From: Cichorium intybus
Taxonomy: Eukaryota > Streptophyta > Magnoliopsida > Asterales > Asteraceae
Assembly (NCBI GenBank): GCA_023525715.1
Contig: CM042009.1
Coordinates: forward strand, 123,694,819 to 123,758,818
DNA: 64,000 bases
Direction of reading: 5' to 3'
Shown here: positions 36,012 to 48,982 of the stretch, in pieces
Layout of the letters: every line of letters starts with the position of its first letter
Numbering within the stretch: the first letter of the stretch is position 1
The notes under the pieces: generated by a model
The model's input: only the letters and a program-made list of their open reading frames with translations
What the model was told of the DNA's origin: nothing
Database searches by the model: none
Translations under genes and position numbers: made by a program

Positions 36012-36477
36012 TCCAATAATTCTTTGATTCACGTATATTCTACTAGAGGGGGTGGAAATGGTTTAAAAAAGGCACTCAAAATAATAGACGTGGTAAAGGG
36101 GGAAACCAAAATGGTGGTGGACCCCCTCACCACTCATCCTTTAATTCCTCTTCTTCTGGACACCAACCGAGAAGTACAAATGCCGGCTATTTTTTTTCTC
36201 CCACATCGCAGCCTAACTTCAATCCGTGGCACTCTCCTTATGCGGCCCAGCAGCAGCCTTGGGCTGTTGCTAATACACCTTTATTGTAGCCGGCCCACTG
36301 GGGCAGAACCGAACCCAACAGCACCAACGCTGGGCTTCTTGGCAGCAGGCCCATGTCACCCTCACAGCCCACCTACAACCAACCTCAGGCCATTTTCAGT
36401 CTTCTAGCCCAAATCAGCCCCCGTGGGCGTGGCTCGGTTCCGATCAACCTACCGCTCTCCCGCAACTGTTCAACACG

Positions 36478-37571
36478 ATGACACTCAACGACGTGACCAA
36501 TGGTGGTTGGGTTATGGACACCGGAGCGACAGATCATGTGCACGCCGACTCATGTATACTTAATTCCTTTCGTAATACGAATTACCTTCGCTCTATTTAT
36601 ATTGGTAACGGTTCTGCAATACCTGTAGTGACTTCGGGCATGCCACCTTTCCCGTTCCCAATATTTATCGTCCCCTTCACCTACAAAATGTCCTCATTAC
36701 ACCTCACATTATCAAAAACCTTATATATGTCAGAAAATTCACAACTACTAATAATTGCTCTATCGATTTTGATCCTTACGGTTTCACCATTCTTGATTAT
36801 CAGACTCGCCGCCCTCTGATCTGCTGTGATAGTTCCGGGCCGCTCTACCCTGTGTCAAGCTCCACAAGTCATTCTTTTGTCTCCATTTCTCCATCGATTT
36901 GGCATCAACGACTCGGTCACCCAGGCGATGAAGTCTTGAAGCATTTATCTTCTAGTAGTTATATTGCTTGTCGTTTACCGAAAAATAATGTAACTTGCCA
37001 TGCGTGTCAACTTGGCAAACAAACTAGATTATCTTTTTCATTGTTTGATTCTTATGTTTCTACACCTTTTGAAAATTTTCATTCCGACTTGTGGACTTCT
37101 CCTATTTCTAGCAATGGTGGTTTGAAATATTATATTTTGTTTCTTGACCATTTCACTCATTATTTGTGGGTATATCCTTTGAGACAAAAATCTGACGCTT
37201 TCGCAAAATTCTTACATTTTTCAAATCTTATTCACACTCAATTTGGTGGGACAATCAACAGTTTCGGTGTGATAATGGGGGGGGGGGAATACAACAACCA
37301 ACAATTTCATAATCATTTCTCAACTAACGAGATCACCTTTTGTTTTTCTTGCCCTCATACATCTCAACAAAACAGACGTTCCGAACGAATGATTCGCACT
37401 ATCAATAATATGATGCGAACCCTTCTTTTTCACTCTCACCTCCCCCCCCCCCCCCACTTTCTGGCCCGAAGTACTCTATATGGCTGCTCATCTTCTCAAT
37501 CTATTGCCATCCGTCTCCATTTCCAACGACACTCCTCATTATCGCCTCTTTCACCGCCACCCTACATATGA
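36478..37571 (+). pseudogene. protease and integrase remnants of element 3
   Basis: Protease site WVMDTGATDH at about 36508, where the usual DSG is DTG. The pre-integrase zinc region has WHQRLGHPGD at about 36900 and CHACQLGKQT at about 36997. The integrase core starts near 37080 with HSDLWTSP, but the second acidic site reads GVIMGGGEY in place of a DNG-type motif, next to a G9 run at about 37277-37286. The third motif reads SQQNRRSERM where QNGxxER is expected. A C10 run follows near 37443. Indels in the homopolymers and lost acidic residues make this integrase non-functional. Confidence 0.82.
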
Positions 37572-38070
37572 TCATCTTCGTGTATTCGGTTGCCTATGTT
37601 TTCCATGCATTCACACCACTCATAAGCTTCAGCCCTGCTCCACCCCTTGCATCTTCCTAGGTTATCCCGCTTACCACCGCGGTTTCCGCTGCTACGATTT
37701 TTCACTCGGAAGATCATCATCTCCCGTCACGTCACTTTTGACGAGACGATTTTCCCATACGGCTCAGTCACTCCTACTAAACCTCCTTCCTATGATTTCC
37801 TCTCTGACTCTGACCACTCCCCTACCCTCCGCCATATACTTCAGCCACCCCCACCACCATCCACTAGTACGGATACTATACACCCACCACCACCACCATC
37901 CCCTGGTGGAGGCCCGCCTTCGTCTCCACTTCCCTCTCCTCCAGCACCCCCTCCTCCTCCTCCCCACCCACCATATGCACACCCGTTCTCGCAGTGGCAT
38001 TGTAAAACCCATAAACCACCTAAACCTTCACACCTCCTCTATTTCCCCTGTCCCGAAGTCACACGTATAG
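37480..38070 (+). pseudogene. integrase C-terminus and proline-rich linker of element 3
   Basis: Frame with AAHLLNLLPSVSISNDTPHY and HLRVFGCLCFPC is the usual copia integrase tail. It then passes into a Pro/His-rich linker (CCACCACC repeats) leading to RT. Confidence 0.75.
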
Positions 38071-38073
38071 GCT

Positions 38074-39603
38074 TTGAAAAATCCAAATTGGCATAAAGCC
38101 ATGAATGAGGAATATAATGCACTCATTACGAATGGTACCTGGGTTCTCGTGCCACGCCCTCTGGGCGCGAACGTTGTCCGATCTATGTGGCTATTTAAAC
38201 AGAAGTTCAATATCGATGGTTCTCTTTACCGCTACAAAGCTAGACTTGTGGCAAATGGACGCAGCCAATAGCAGGGGGTCGACTGTGACGAGACTTTTAG
38301 TCCGGTTGTCAAACCGGCCACCATAAGTACTGTGCTCAGCCTAGCCATATCTCGTCACTGGCCCATTCATCAACTTGACGTGAAGAATGTGTTTCTTCAT
38401 GGTCACCTTTAGGAGACTGTGTACATGCATCAGCCCCCAGGTTTTCGTGACCCTCAGCATCCTGATCATGTCTGCCTTCTTCAGCGGTCGCTATATGGTC
38501 TCAAACAGGCCCCTAGGGCCTGGTATCAACGATTGGCTCAGCATGCTCTTCACATGGGGTTTCATCACAGTCTCACGGACTCTTCCCTGTTTATTTATCA
38601 TCACGGATCGGACACTGCCTATTTGCTTCTTTATGTTGATGACAGTGTGTTGACTGCCTCTTCTACCGCCCTTCTGTAGTCACTCATTGCTCAGCTCAGT
38701 CAGGAGTTTGCGATGATAGATCTTGGAGCTTTAAACTATTTTCTTGGGATCTCTGCTACGCGCAGTGCTCAAGGATTGTTCCTCTCACAGCGCAAGTATG
38801 CCTCCGAGATCCTTGAGTGCGCACATATATCTCAGTGCAACCTGGCTCGCACGCCTGCCGAGACTACCCATAGGCTAGATGCCAATGGACCCTCTGTTGC
38901 TGACCCTTCCATGTATCGCAGCTTTGCCAATGGAGCACTCCAGTACCTTACCTTCACCTGACTGGACATTGCATTTGCGGTCCAGCAAATTTGTTTGTTC
39001 ATGCACGATCCTCGGGAGCCTCATCTACATGCTCTTAAGCGCATTTTGTGCTATCTTAGAGGTACATTGGATCATGGCTTGCAGCTCTACGCTTCCCCCA
39101 CTTATGATCTTCGTGCTTACTCGGATGCCGACTGGGGTGGCTGCCCAGTCTCTCGCCGCTCGACCTCGGGCTACTGTGTTTTCCTCGGTGATAATCTCAT
39201 ATCTTGGTCGTCTAAACGGCAGGGCGTCATCTCACGGTCCAGTACAGAGGCGGAGTACCGAGGCGTGGCCAACGCCGTTGCCGAGACATGCTGGGTTTGT
39301 AACTTTCTTCACGAACTTCGATGTCCACCTACCAAAGCCACTATTGTCTACTGTGACAACATCAGTTCCGTTTATATGACATCGAACCAAGTTCAGCACC
39401 AACGCACGAAACATATAGAGATTGACATTCATTTTGTTCGTTCCTTGGTTGCTCGTGGCACTGTTCGAGTGTTTCATGTCCCCTCATCTGCTCAGTATGC
39501 CGACATTTTCACAAAAGGTCTTCCGACGACGCTTTTCAACGACTTTAAATCCAGTTTGAACGCTTGGAATTCCCCTCCCGATCAAACTGCGCGAGGATGT
39601 TAG
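38074..39603 (+). pseudogene. reverse transcriptase and RNase H of element 3 (four in-frame stops)
   Basis: One frame from 38074 to the final stop at 39601-39603, interrupted at 38269 (TAG), 38410 (TAG), 38677 (TAG) and 38959 (TGA). RT motifs: YKARLVANGRSQ, LDVKNVFLHG, SLYGLKQAPRAWYQRL, and a catalytic YVDD near 38635. RNase H has YSDADWGG and STEAEYRG. All four stops fit single changes from CAG or CGA. The last codons (ARGC) are coded by the polypurine tract, and the stop TAG lies inside the 3' LTR. Confidence 0.9.
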
Positions 39604-39772
39604 CAGATACGTGTTCATGCGTGTATGTATTATGTATATTAGCCCACTTTAGTTAGCCCATGTATGTATCGGCCCAAAGGGTATTGTATGTATATATCCC
39701 AAAGGGTATTGTATGTATATATTGCTCACGTTCAATGTTATTTCTTTGGATGAGAAATTACGTATTTTAGCA
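39599..39772 (+). repeat. 3' LTR of copia element 3
   Basis: Partner of 35042-35216, preceded by the purine-rich GCGCGAGGA. Confidence 0.95.
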
Positions 39773-39777
39773 ATCGT

Positions 39778-40640
39778 AATATATAAAAACGAGTAATTCA
39801 ATTAAAGGTATGTACCAATATCCTTACATGCTTGACAGAATAAAATAATATAAACCTTCAAAGATAAATATTTATCAATATTCAACTATGGATTAAAGAT
39901 ATGGAAGAATAAAAAGCTTCCTCAGGTAGTGCTAACAACAATCAAAAAATAAAATATATCAACAGAACTTGGATTTTTCAGATTATGACATCTTTAATCT
40001 TTTTCGGATTAAAAAACAACCTCCTCAACAAATTGGATTTTACAGAATATCGGTACTTGGTACTAGAACCGTAGAGCAATAAAAGACTAGAATTGGGATA
40101 ATATCATTTCAAATCAACAATTAAAACATTTCAAATTTGCAATGTTTGTAGAACCTTAGAAAAATAGAGCACTACAGTAAACTGAATACCTTCAAGGCTT
40201 CAATTAGACACCGGTGGGTCGGCGGCTAGAACCGATTAACGAGAGAAAGACTAGAACCATAGGACGCATGGACGAGAGTATAGCGGTTGGAGGTGGAGCA
40301 CCTGCGTCGGCATGGCCGGAGGCAGAGTCGCCGACATCGGATTGGCTGGAGATGGCTTAATCGATGGTCTGGGCGGAGAAATCAGCCGCTGGAGCGTGAT
40401 TTCGAGAAGGTCGGGAGAAAGTTGGTTATTGTACGTGGGAAGAAGAAAGAGAGAGGAAACCTAATTTAAGAGTGATTAATATCCATATTAAAATGCTGAT
40501 TTTTAGGAACCCAATTAATTGAAGTTCCCATAATATCCTTGAAACACATTTTAAATTTATAAATTCATCACATTAGTTTTAGATTTTACATAATTGGCAC
40601 ATCGATCTTAGCCACAAATCTGAAAATTTAGATGGTTGAG
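39778..40640 (-). other. Right part of element B with a GC-rich gene-like piece
   Basis: About 40200-40450 is rich in G and C (CGGCG, GGAGG) in an AT-rich setting, resembling a captured 5' region of a gene on the minus strand. No parent gene recognised. The rest is AT-rich. Confidence 0.35.
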
Positions 40641-40681
40641 ATCTGTGCTCGCGTTCTCAACATTTTAATTGTCCTCGTTTG

Positions 40682-40828
<147 letters not shown>

Positions 40829-40969
40829 ATGTGTTCAATGCAGAACCAAATTATATTACCTAACTGTAGAACCACGATCTTAATCGTTAGACTAGATTCT
40901 TTCATTAAGGGTATGATGGTAAAATGGAAATACTAGAAATAAAACCTCTAATAAATACGTCCAGTAAAT

Positions 40970-41245
40970 GAACAAATGTTCATCAATGAACAAACAAACG
41001 TTAATTACATTCTCTGTATATTCATTCTTTGTAAATGGACATATGTTCATAAATGAACATATGTTCATCAATGAACATGCATTCATCTCTTTATCTGTAT
41101 ATATTAATTCCCTGTAAATGAATAAATGTTCATAAATAAACATGTGTTCATCAATGAACAAATGTTCATCAATGAACATAATGTTCATCAATGAACATAT
41201 GTTCATAGATGAACATATGTTCATAGATGAACATATGTTTCAAAA
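40970..41245. repeat. Array of GTTCATNNATGAAC palindromes
   Basis: Eight perfect copies in about 270 bases (NN is CA, AA or AG), often joined by ATAT or AAAT. The 110-codon minus-strand ORF across it (Met-Asn-Ile-Cys repeats) is a by-product. Confidence 0.88.
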
Positions 41246-41381
41246 AATCACGTAACATTTGACGCTCATATATTTTAGGGATTGATAAAAAAACTCAATA
41301 TGCCCTTGTCTGAGTATGATTCCCTACATTAAGTGCATAATTTTATAATATGTTCATTTTAATCTAATCCATTAATATAAT

Positions 41382-41722
41382 TAGGGATGAGCTTTTGACC
41401 CGGAGAACCGGACCGGACCGGGAACCGAATAGGAACCGGAACCGAATAGGAACCGGAACCGTGTATTCGGTTCGGTTCTCGGTTCTCCATTTCCCACAAA
41501 ATCAGTTCTCGGTTCTTCGGTTCTCGGTCCGGTTCCGGCCGGGTCCGGAACCGAACACACCACACTACTTGTATAACCGAAACGGGACCGGAACCGAACC
41601 GGTAGGAACCGGAACCGGGGTATTCGGTTCGGTTCCCGGTTCTTCGTTTCCTATAAAATCGGTTCTCGGTTCTTCGGTTCTCGGTCCGGTTCGGTCCGGG
41701 TCCGGACCGATTCTCATCCCTT
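41382..41722. mobile_element. hAT-type MITE with CCGGTTCGGTTC core
   Basis: Ends TAGGGATGAG and CTCATCCCTT are inverted repeats. The flanking 8 bp AATATAAT are identical (41374-41381, 41723-41730). The core is made of CCGGAACC/GGTTCCGG and CGGTTCGG repeats in two tandem halves of about 180 bp. Non-coding. Confidence 0.85.
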
Positions 41723-41796
41723 AATATAATGATCCAAGGGTTATAAGGATGGTTCTATGGTTAGGTGATTTAATTTAGTTCTATATTGAACCTTCA

Positions 41797-41921
<125 letters not shown>

Positions 41922-42059
41922 ATACTATACTATAAACCATATATAAATTACAACCCCTCTAAGCACAAAAGTCTTAAAATTAAGATAGTACAACCATTTG
42001 ATGCAGAGAAATACAACTAACCGGATTGCCAGCGTGTAAATATTCCCAAAGCTGGATTG

Positions 42060-42490
42060 CCACCGTGTCAAACTCTTGACCTAATGTGACCTTATAAAAG
42101 CATAAAAAAAAAACCCTAGACATTAAGAGCCGTCATCCCCAAATTGCTCCCTCTCCCCCGATACTCATCACCGGTGCTACCTCTCTTCTGCCAGAATCTG
42201 TTCACGCCATCTTCACCACTCCTCTGCCAGAAACTGTTCACGCCATCTTCACCACTCCTCCGGTCCATGCCACACTAACAAATGGTTTTCACAGATCGGG
42301 TCTTTGTTTTCGTCTTCGTTACTCACCACTATCGCCATCGTCATCCGCTTCTGTCACCACAATCCACCACCCCACCGCCACTCCCTCTTTTACGAGTGAA
42401 GATCAGTTACCCCAAAGACATTCAAAGAGTACATTTTCCTCCTTCACCAACAGCATCAGGAGCCTTCGCCAACAGCATCAGGAACTAAGT
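42060..42490 (+). other. Promoter and leader-like segment at the Helitron 5' side
   Basis: A TATA-like CTTATAAAAG near 42090 is followed by CCCTAGA and a C-rich leader, a 36-bp tandem duplication (42188-42259) and an ATG at 42282 opening 68 codons with no recognised domain. It looks like a captured gene start; parent unknown. Confidence 0.4.
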
Positions 42491-43337
42491 TTGTGAAATT
42501 TTTTGTTTAAAATTGAGTGTATGGCATCGGTTTGGTAATTGTTTGTATATTGTAACCCTAGATTTATTGATGTAGGTTCGTTTATAATCGAGTGTATGGC
42601 ATCTGTGTGTGACAATTTTAGTTTAAAATCGAGTGTATGGCATCTGTGTGTGACATTTTTTGTTTTTATTATTTTGGTGCTCAGTTTTGTTTTCTGTTTA
42701 TAGGTTTCGGATTTCTTAATTTCAGGTTTTGGAGCTTATTTATTTGATTTGAGTGTATGGGGTCTTTTTGATATAATCATGATCGCTCTTTGCTTCTTAA
42801 ATCATCTATGTTGTTATTTTTCTAAGAAATCATGTATGTAATCTACTAATTGATATCTTTTTACCATATGCTCTCCTTTTCTTTTTGTTTATCTGGGTGA
42901 TAAGATGAGTGTGGATGTTCATTTTTTTTTATTTGTAATTGATTTATTCTATCTTCTGCAGTCTTGTCAATTCTTTCCGTTCAATAGTTTAGAGTTTCCT
43001 AATTTCTTGAAGAAATTAATGAATCTCCTTTATTCATGTGTATCTTAATTTCTGCCAACTGTAGCTGTTGCTAAGTTATTTCAATCTTTTGAATGATGGC
43101 CATCAAAGTTTTCAAGTAATAGACACTATTTCCCCATAAACCTTTAAGCTTCATCAGTAGCAACCGCCCCAAAGGTAATGCCTTTTTTATAAAGTTTTAT
43201 ATTCTTCATTTTTAAACTTCTAACTTCTTTCATACTGCCATCTAGGCACTTCAGACGAGTGTCTCCCCTGCACCAACAACCACTCAGGCCTAGCCACCCG
43301 TCACACTGTAATATGACAATTTTGCCCTTGGTTGTAG
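42491..43337 (+). other. Helitron interior, intron-like
   Basis: T-rich, intron-like DNA with three to four copies of ATCGAGTGTATGGCATCTGT between about 42505 and 42660. No coding region found. Confidence 0.45.
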
Positions 43338-44100
43338 GTTGAAGCTGTTGCTTATGATAATCCTATACCTGGTTATGGAACAAGAAACACAATTAATCTC
43401 CGTTTATGGCCTGCTAAACCAAGTGAAGGACATGATATAGTGAGTTTGATTATTTTTAAATTTATTTATTGAATATTTGTATTTATTTAGTTTTGGTTTT
43501 AATCTTATTGCAGGAGTCTTATAATACTGGAGATTATATCAATGCAATTGTAAATAGACAAAAGGAGATTATAATAAGCAATGTCTTATATCCTGATGAA
43601 CGATCTTATCAGGTAAAAATTTATAGCAACATACTTTTGTTTACACATTCATAACTTTACTTGTCAAGTCTTTTTTGCTTCATTAATTAGTATTTCTTGT
43701 TTTTTTTCCCATAAAGTGCTATCTGGAAAATTGATGTCTGCCAAATCTTCAAAAAAAAGATGGAAAAAATTGGGGAAATAAAAAGAAAATAAACTAGGGT
43801 TAAAGCAAAAATATTTCTTTGTGTCAGCATCTCTACAAGTGAGTCATCTTGTTCATAATACAATTCAATTTTTTTCTTCTTATTTGTAGTTTAACACCTC
43901 TATTTACTAGATATGGTTTATTTCTTCTATTTGTAACTTGCATGAATGTTAATCTTTCCTTTTTAACTTTATAATTCTTGAAATGGTGGCAGATTATATA
44001 TGATATAAACTTTGCATTCATAGAGGAGTTGAAAAAGAAGATAGGGCAGGATTATGTTCGTATGTCCCGCATGTCAATCGTTGAGGAAGGTGCTGTTAAG
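43338..44100 (+). pseudogene. PHS2: Captured exons of cytosolic (H-type) alpha-glucan phosphorylase
   Basis: Parent enzyme: alpha-glucan phosphorylase, a PLP enzyme that releases glucose 1-phosphate from cytosolic glucans. Exons seen: 43338-43439 (VEAVAYDNPIPGYGTRNTIN), 43514-43612 (ESYNTGDYINAIVNRQKE), about 43790-43838 (KYFFVSASLQ) and 43993-44100 (IIYDINFAFIEELKKKIGQD, then SIVEEGAVK), each with AG and GT borders, although the exon at 43790 has lost its start. The exons that belong between SASLQ and IIYDIN are missing, so this is a deleted fragment of the middle of the gene. The YNTGDYINA stretch is typical of the cytosolic PHO2/PHS2 type rather than the plastid type. It cannot make an enzyme. 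Confidence 0.9.
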
Positions 44101-44391
44101 GTATCCAGTCGGCAAATAGTTTCAAGTTTGTGACAATTAACAATGGTGTTTGAGTATAGTAGATGATTAAGCATACACCTACCAGCACCACTGTTACGTC
44201 TACCTCTGCCTCACTGCTACCTTCGGCTACTACTGCTATTACGACCCACCACAGGTGCATCCAATACCATGCTACTTTTGTTTTTAAACAAAAAAACCAT
44301 CAATACTTTTTTTATATATTATTTTCTCCATAAGTTTACTTGACTTTTGGAATTAAAAAGTAGTAAAAAACTGGAAGGTTCTCCAATGCAG

Positions 44392-44860
44392 ATTGTGATG
44401 TTAAACTTAAAGACACTGTTCTTAATTGGGAGGTATCATATACTGCTCTATCCAACCAAAAATTGACATAAACATTAATTTTTTTTTATCATCACCTATC
44501 ATTCTTGCAGGATGCGTTGCCACCTGAAGAGATGAATCCAGCAGAGGTACACTGTGAAAAAGCTGATGTTGTCTTATGTTTGGGAACAAGGTAATCAGTC
44601 ATCGAGTCACATGTATTGTTTTCTGCTTTTTGCTATTTGAAAAACATGCGTATATTCGTAATTTCTACTGTATGCAAATTACAGATCACTCCCGCATGCA
44701 ATTTGCCTCTCAAGTGCCTTCGTGGTGGCGAAAAGATTGTTATAGTCAAACTCTAGGTATTCCTTCATCCTGTTATCGTATTCCTTTATTTCCATATTTC
44801 TTTATTTTCTCAAATTGTGCAGAAAACTCCAAAAGACAAGAAAGCAAGTCTGGTCATCAA
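44392..44860 (+). pseudogene. SRT1: Captured exons of SRT1-type sirtuin (SIRT6-like deacetylase)
   Basis: Parent protein: NAD-dependent nuclear deacetylase of the plant SRT1 type. Four exon pieces with GT-AG borders: 44392-44432 (LKDTVLNWE), 44511-44590 (DALPPEEMNPAE, KADVVLCLGT), 44685-44756 (ITPACNLPLKCLRGGEKIVI) and 44823-44860 (KTPKDKKASLVI). The third ends in TAG where a Gln codon is expected. They cover the part of the sirtuin fold after the zinc site, up to the NAD-binding GTS and N-L-Q segments; both ends of the gene are missing. The fragment follows the phosphorylase fragment by about 290 bases in the same orientation. Confidence 0.88.
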
Positions 44861-45145
44861 GTTAGTTTGGTAATGACGTGGCTCTGTGTCAAATAATAAG
44901 CATCATGAATAGCATTTGTTTGGTTCTGATCTAGCACCTGAACCTGATGTATTTTCACAAGTAATTTACATACATGGTTCATTTTGCCTTAATCTTTTTC
45001 AGTTTTGGTCCCATCCAGTTTTGCTATTATAAAATCATACTTTTCGTCTTCTATTACTTTTGAGTTATTTTTTTCCAATTTTGGTCCTATCCGGTTTTGC
45101 TATTATAGCATCATACTTATGATATTTCTTTCCAAAAAAAATAAG
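44861..45145 (+). other. Helitron interior after the sirtuin fragment
   Basis: Intron-like T-rich DNA with a duplicated TTTTGGTCC(C/T)ATCC(A/G)GTTTTGCTATTAT near 45005 and 45080. No exon recognised. Confidence 0.45.
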
Positions 45146-45149
45146 TTAA

Positions 45150-45860
45150 GTAAAAATTTTGAATAATTTGAGAAGTTTTGCTATTATGAAAGTTTGAAAA
45201 TTTTGCTATTATGAAAGTTTGAAAATTGTGAATAATTTGAAAATTTTGAAAATTTGAAAAATTTAAAAAGTTTGAAAAGTCTGAAAATTTGAATGATTTT
45301 TAAAAGTTTGAAAATTTTGAATCATTTGAAAATTTTCGAAATTTGAATAATTTGAAAACTTTGAAAAATTTGCAAATTTCGGAAATTTTAATAATTTGAA
45401 AAGTTTCAAAAACTTTGAAAAATTTGCAAATTTGAATATTTTAAAAAGTCCGAAAAGTTTGAAAAGTCTGAAAATTTGAATGATTTTGAAAAGTTTGGAA
45501 AGTTTGAATAATATAAAATTTTCGAAATTTAAAAATTTGAAAAGTTTGAAAATTTCGGAAATTTTCAATCATTTAAAAATTTTCGAAATTTGAAAAGTTT
45601 TAAAAGTTTTAAAATTGAATAATCATAAAAGTTTGAAAATTTTGTAAAGTCTGAAAAGTTTGAAAAGTCTGAGAATTTGAATGATTTTGAAAAGTTTGGA
45701 AAGTTTGAATAACTTAAAATTTTCAAAATTTGAAAATTTTCAAATTTTCAAATTTTGAAAAATTTTGGAAATTTTGGAAATTTGAAAAGTTTTAAATTTG
45801 AATAATATTAAAAGTTTGAAAATTTTAAATAATTTGAATTTTTTTAAAAAAAATTCCAAA
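45150..45860. repeat. Degenerate TTTGAAAA minisatellite
   Basis: About 700 bases made almost wholly of variants of TTTGAAAA(T/G)TTTGAAAA. A 101-codon minus-strand ORF across it (Phe, Lys, Leu only) is by-product. Confidence 0.9.
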
Positions 45861-48700
45861 ATACTATATCACACACATAAACTTTAGTTGCTGAAACAAA
45901 ACAATATGAATCGGTAATCGGTCATCGGTCTCTGGAAAGCAGGTCATGAGTCGGTCTTTGTTTCAGTCAAGTTTTAATGTTGGTCCAAAACAATTTGATG
46001 TTGTAATGTCATCCCAACCTATCATTGTCATTACATAGGAACAGTTGTCTTTTTAAGTTTTTAGAATAAGATGGTAAAATATTTGGCCATTAATATATAA
46101 GATTATATTGTGCATGTGATCTTTAAGTTGTTTACAAATTGGTTCTCGAATTTTTACAGAGCAAATGAAAATGTAATCAGTTTCTTGCATAAGCTACATG
46201 AGTAGCAAAAGGTCAGCTCTTTAAACTGCCAAATCAAATCTACTTGACCAAGAAAAAATCTACACGGTCTACTTACTTTGACCTTCAGGCCTTATTTTAT
46301 TGCAATTTATTGAACAAAACTTGTCTTGTACTCTGTTTGGTATTTCAAAAACAGTACTTGTTTGTGGTGTTTTATTGGATTTAATTATTAATATACTCAC
46401 CATAATACCATATGGATACGTTTGTTTGATCTTGAATGTAGGTGTTGCATTTGAATCACCTAATTCACGTACAAAAGGAGCCTAATTTTTGAATTCCATG
46501 ATTTAGAGTCAGATGACTCTTCAAAGTTTGCTATTCAGAAATTTAATCGTATTAACTGTATAGTTTGTGCTATTACTCCTGCTATAGACTTAGAAAAGAT
46601 ACAACTGATATTAAATATTATTAACTCCTATTGCTTTTGGCTTAAAACAACAACATATTGCTATCTCTGTTATTAATGTTTCCTAAAAAAAATTCAATAT
46701 TTTGAAATATTTGTCAATCATTATTCCCTGTAAAGCCCAAAGTTTATTGTATATATGGCTGGACATGTGGTTGCTTTTTTATGGTTAAAGCCCAAAGTTT
46801 ATTGTTATTATGCAGTTTCCGTTACGTTTATGCTTATTAGCAATTTACTCATATCAGACACAATATGCGAAACAGTATGATCATTGTTATGTTGTTTGCT
46901 TATTAGCAATGTACTTTATACAAGACATAAATATGGTGAACAGAGAAGTATATTTTACTTTTTACCTTTATTAGCATTATGCTTGTATTCTTTTACATGT
47001 AATAACAACACACTTACATTTATTTACATTTAATAGCCTGGTACTTTACATTATATCTACATATCTCAAACCAGGGAGATGGCATGCAATACCATAATTT
47101 GTGGAGTTTTAATTAATTCTTGCAGGTTCGAAATGATTACACAGAATTATAAAGGCATGAAACTCAAAAGATAAGATGTTGTTAAACAGGTTAGGGTATT
47201 TTGATTTCTGAAGATGTTGTAGTTGATGACTCCACTTGATGCTTGAAGAAATAAAATCGTTGACGGTGTCTTTGTGTTCTTAATTACTAATATGGCAATG
47301 TTGTGAGCATCCATAATTTTTCTGTTGTATATAAAAGTCCAAAGAATTTTTAAACTACTTATTGACATGATGTTCTGTCTTTTTATAAAATTGAAGTTCA
47401 ACAATATTAATTACGTATGCTTATATCCCTTTAAAGTTGAAAAGACGCCTAGGAAACCTCAAATATGCATGGTACTTTGGAGTGTAATGTCCTTTGGTTG
47501 TTGCTATGAATTTGACCATTTTGTCCCTTTAAAAGGCATGGTATAATGTATATTCAATTATTTACGAGCAAACATTATTTGTGTACCAGAACGGAGAACC
47601 AAACCCCATTCGTAGTATGTAAAGCAATTTTAAAATGAGGCTGTTTTTACTTTTTATAAACCTTCTATGTAGAAAATGGTGTCAGAGTCAGGGGCATGAC
47701 TGGATTTATTTGCATTTATGTGAGTCAGGGGCATGACTTGATTCTTGCATTTTAGTATACTAATAAAAAGAAAACTGTATGCATCGATCTAATAAGAAAT
47801 AATAAAGATCGTTTATATGATCATCATCATAATTGATCACAAATTATAGTAATTAAAATAAATCAATTAGAGGACTACGCACATGATAATCAAAGTGGAA
47901 AAGTGCTAATGACCACAAATTGTATCCAGCGTCAAAAGAAAACAAACGTCTATTAAATTTGAATTAATTATATAATATGATTTCTAATTGGTTTGGATGG
48001 ATTTTGGAATCGCATTTTTATCATTCACGAATATAATGAATTATCAAAAGGAAAGAAAAAGAAAATTTTGATTTCGACATTTCTATGCTGGATTTATGTT
48101 GGGCAGAGTTAGGGTTCTTGATCACAAAATTGATGGAATCAAATGAGAAATCATATTGGCTCTCACATCACATGATAATTATTTTATGCCAATTTGATAT
48201 TTTCTCAATCACAATAACATCAGTTTCATATAAACATAAGAAGTTACTTGCGAATCCAATTTTGATTGTAGTAGGAAATGATAAATCGTGCAAAAGAAGA
48301 TGGATGTCATATTTCAAAGACTAGAAAAGGAACGTACTAAGAGAAATCAAGTCCAACACAATCACACCAATACATCTATGTCATATCTCATGGGTTAGTT
48401 TTGCGATATTTCTGATGCATTCAATAATCAACTATTCAACTCTTCATTCAGGTTGTTATTGTCTTTAAAGGGGGTTGAGAATAACTTCTTAAATTATCTC
48501 ATATGTCCCTCTTGAATTCCAATGTTTCTATTATTCATGTTGATTGACCGTGGACTTTCTGCGTCGCCTTCAAACAGTTTGAACTTTCATACAACACCTC
48601 ATGCTCTCATACAAACAACTTCATAAACCCTACCCCCACCCCCATGAGCCAAATCTGAAACCCAAAACCTAACTCGTAATTGCCAAAACGAAACAATATG
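45861..48700. other. Helitron interior, no gene recognised
   Basis: 2.8 kb of AT-rich DNA with short ORFs only. I found no Rep, helicase or RPA motif and no further exon I could name. Confidence 0.5.
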
Positions 48701-48703
48701 CTA

Positions 48704-48833
<130 letters not shown>

Positions 48834-48982
48834 TATTCATTCGAGACCAAAGGGATTTTGTGAGACATGGAAGCATCGTCGCTACTCAAATAAACAAATA
48901 TTTTACATTTTTACCACCATAAATAATATTTTTTTACTCTCAACACATCAAACAATCTTTTTTATTCACATTTTTACACCAA

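Larger units (their letters stand above)
35042..39772 (+). mobile_element. Ty1/copia element 3, complete, short LTRs
   Basis: LTRs of 175 and 174 bp, target duplication ATCGT on both sides (35037-35041, 39773-39777), primer site right after the first LTR and domains in copia order. The LTRs differ at about nine of 174 bases by eye, so it is older than elements 2 and 4. Small LTRs and no visible zinc knuckle in gag suggest an Ale/Retrofit-like lineage, uncertain. Confidence 0.95.

Noticed and set aside
37764..38012. Trp/Gly/Arg-rich minus-strand ORF
   Set aside because: Shadow of the proline-rich linker of the element 3 polyprotein.
40892..41224. 110-codon Met-Asn-Ile repeat ORF
   Set aside because: By-product of the GTTCATNNATGAAC palindrome array.
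45263..45568. Phe/Lys/Leu repeat ORF
   Set aside because: By-product of the TTTGAAAA minisatellite.
48085..48324. 79-codon ORF near the Helitron 3' end as a gene
   Set aside because: No motif, no splice context, and composition equal to its surroundings.
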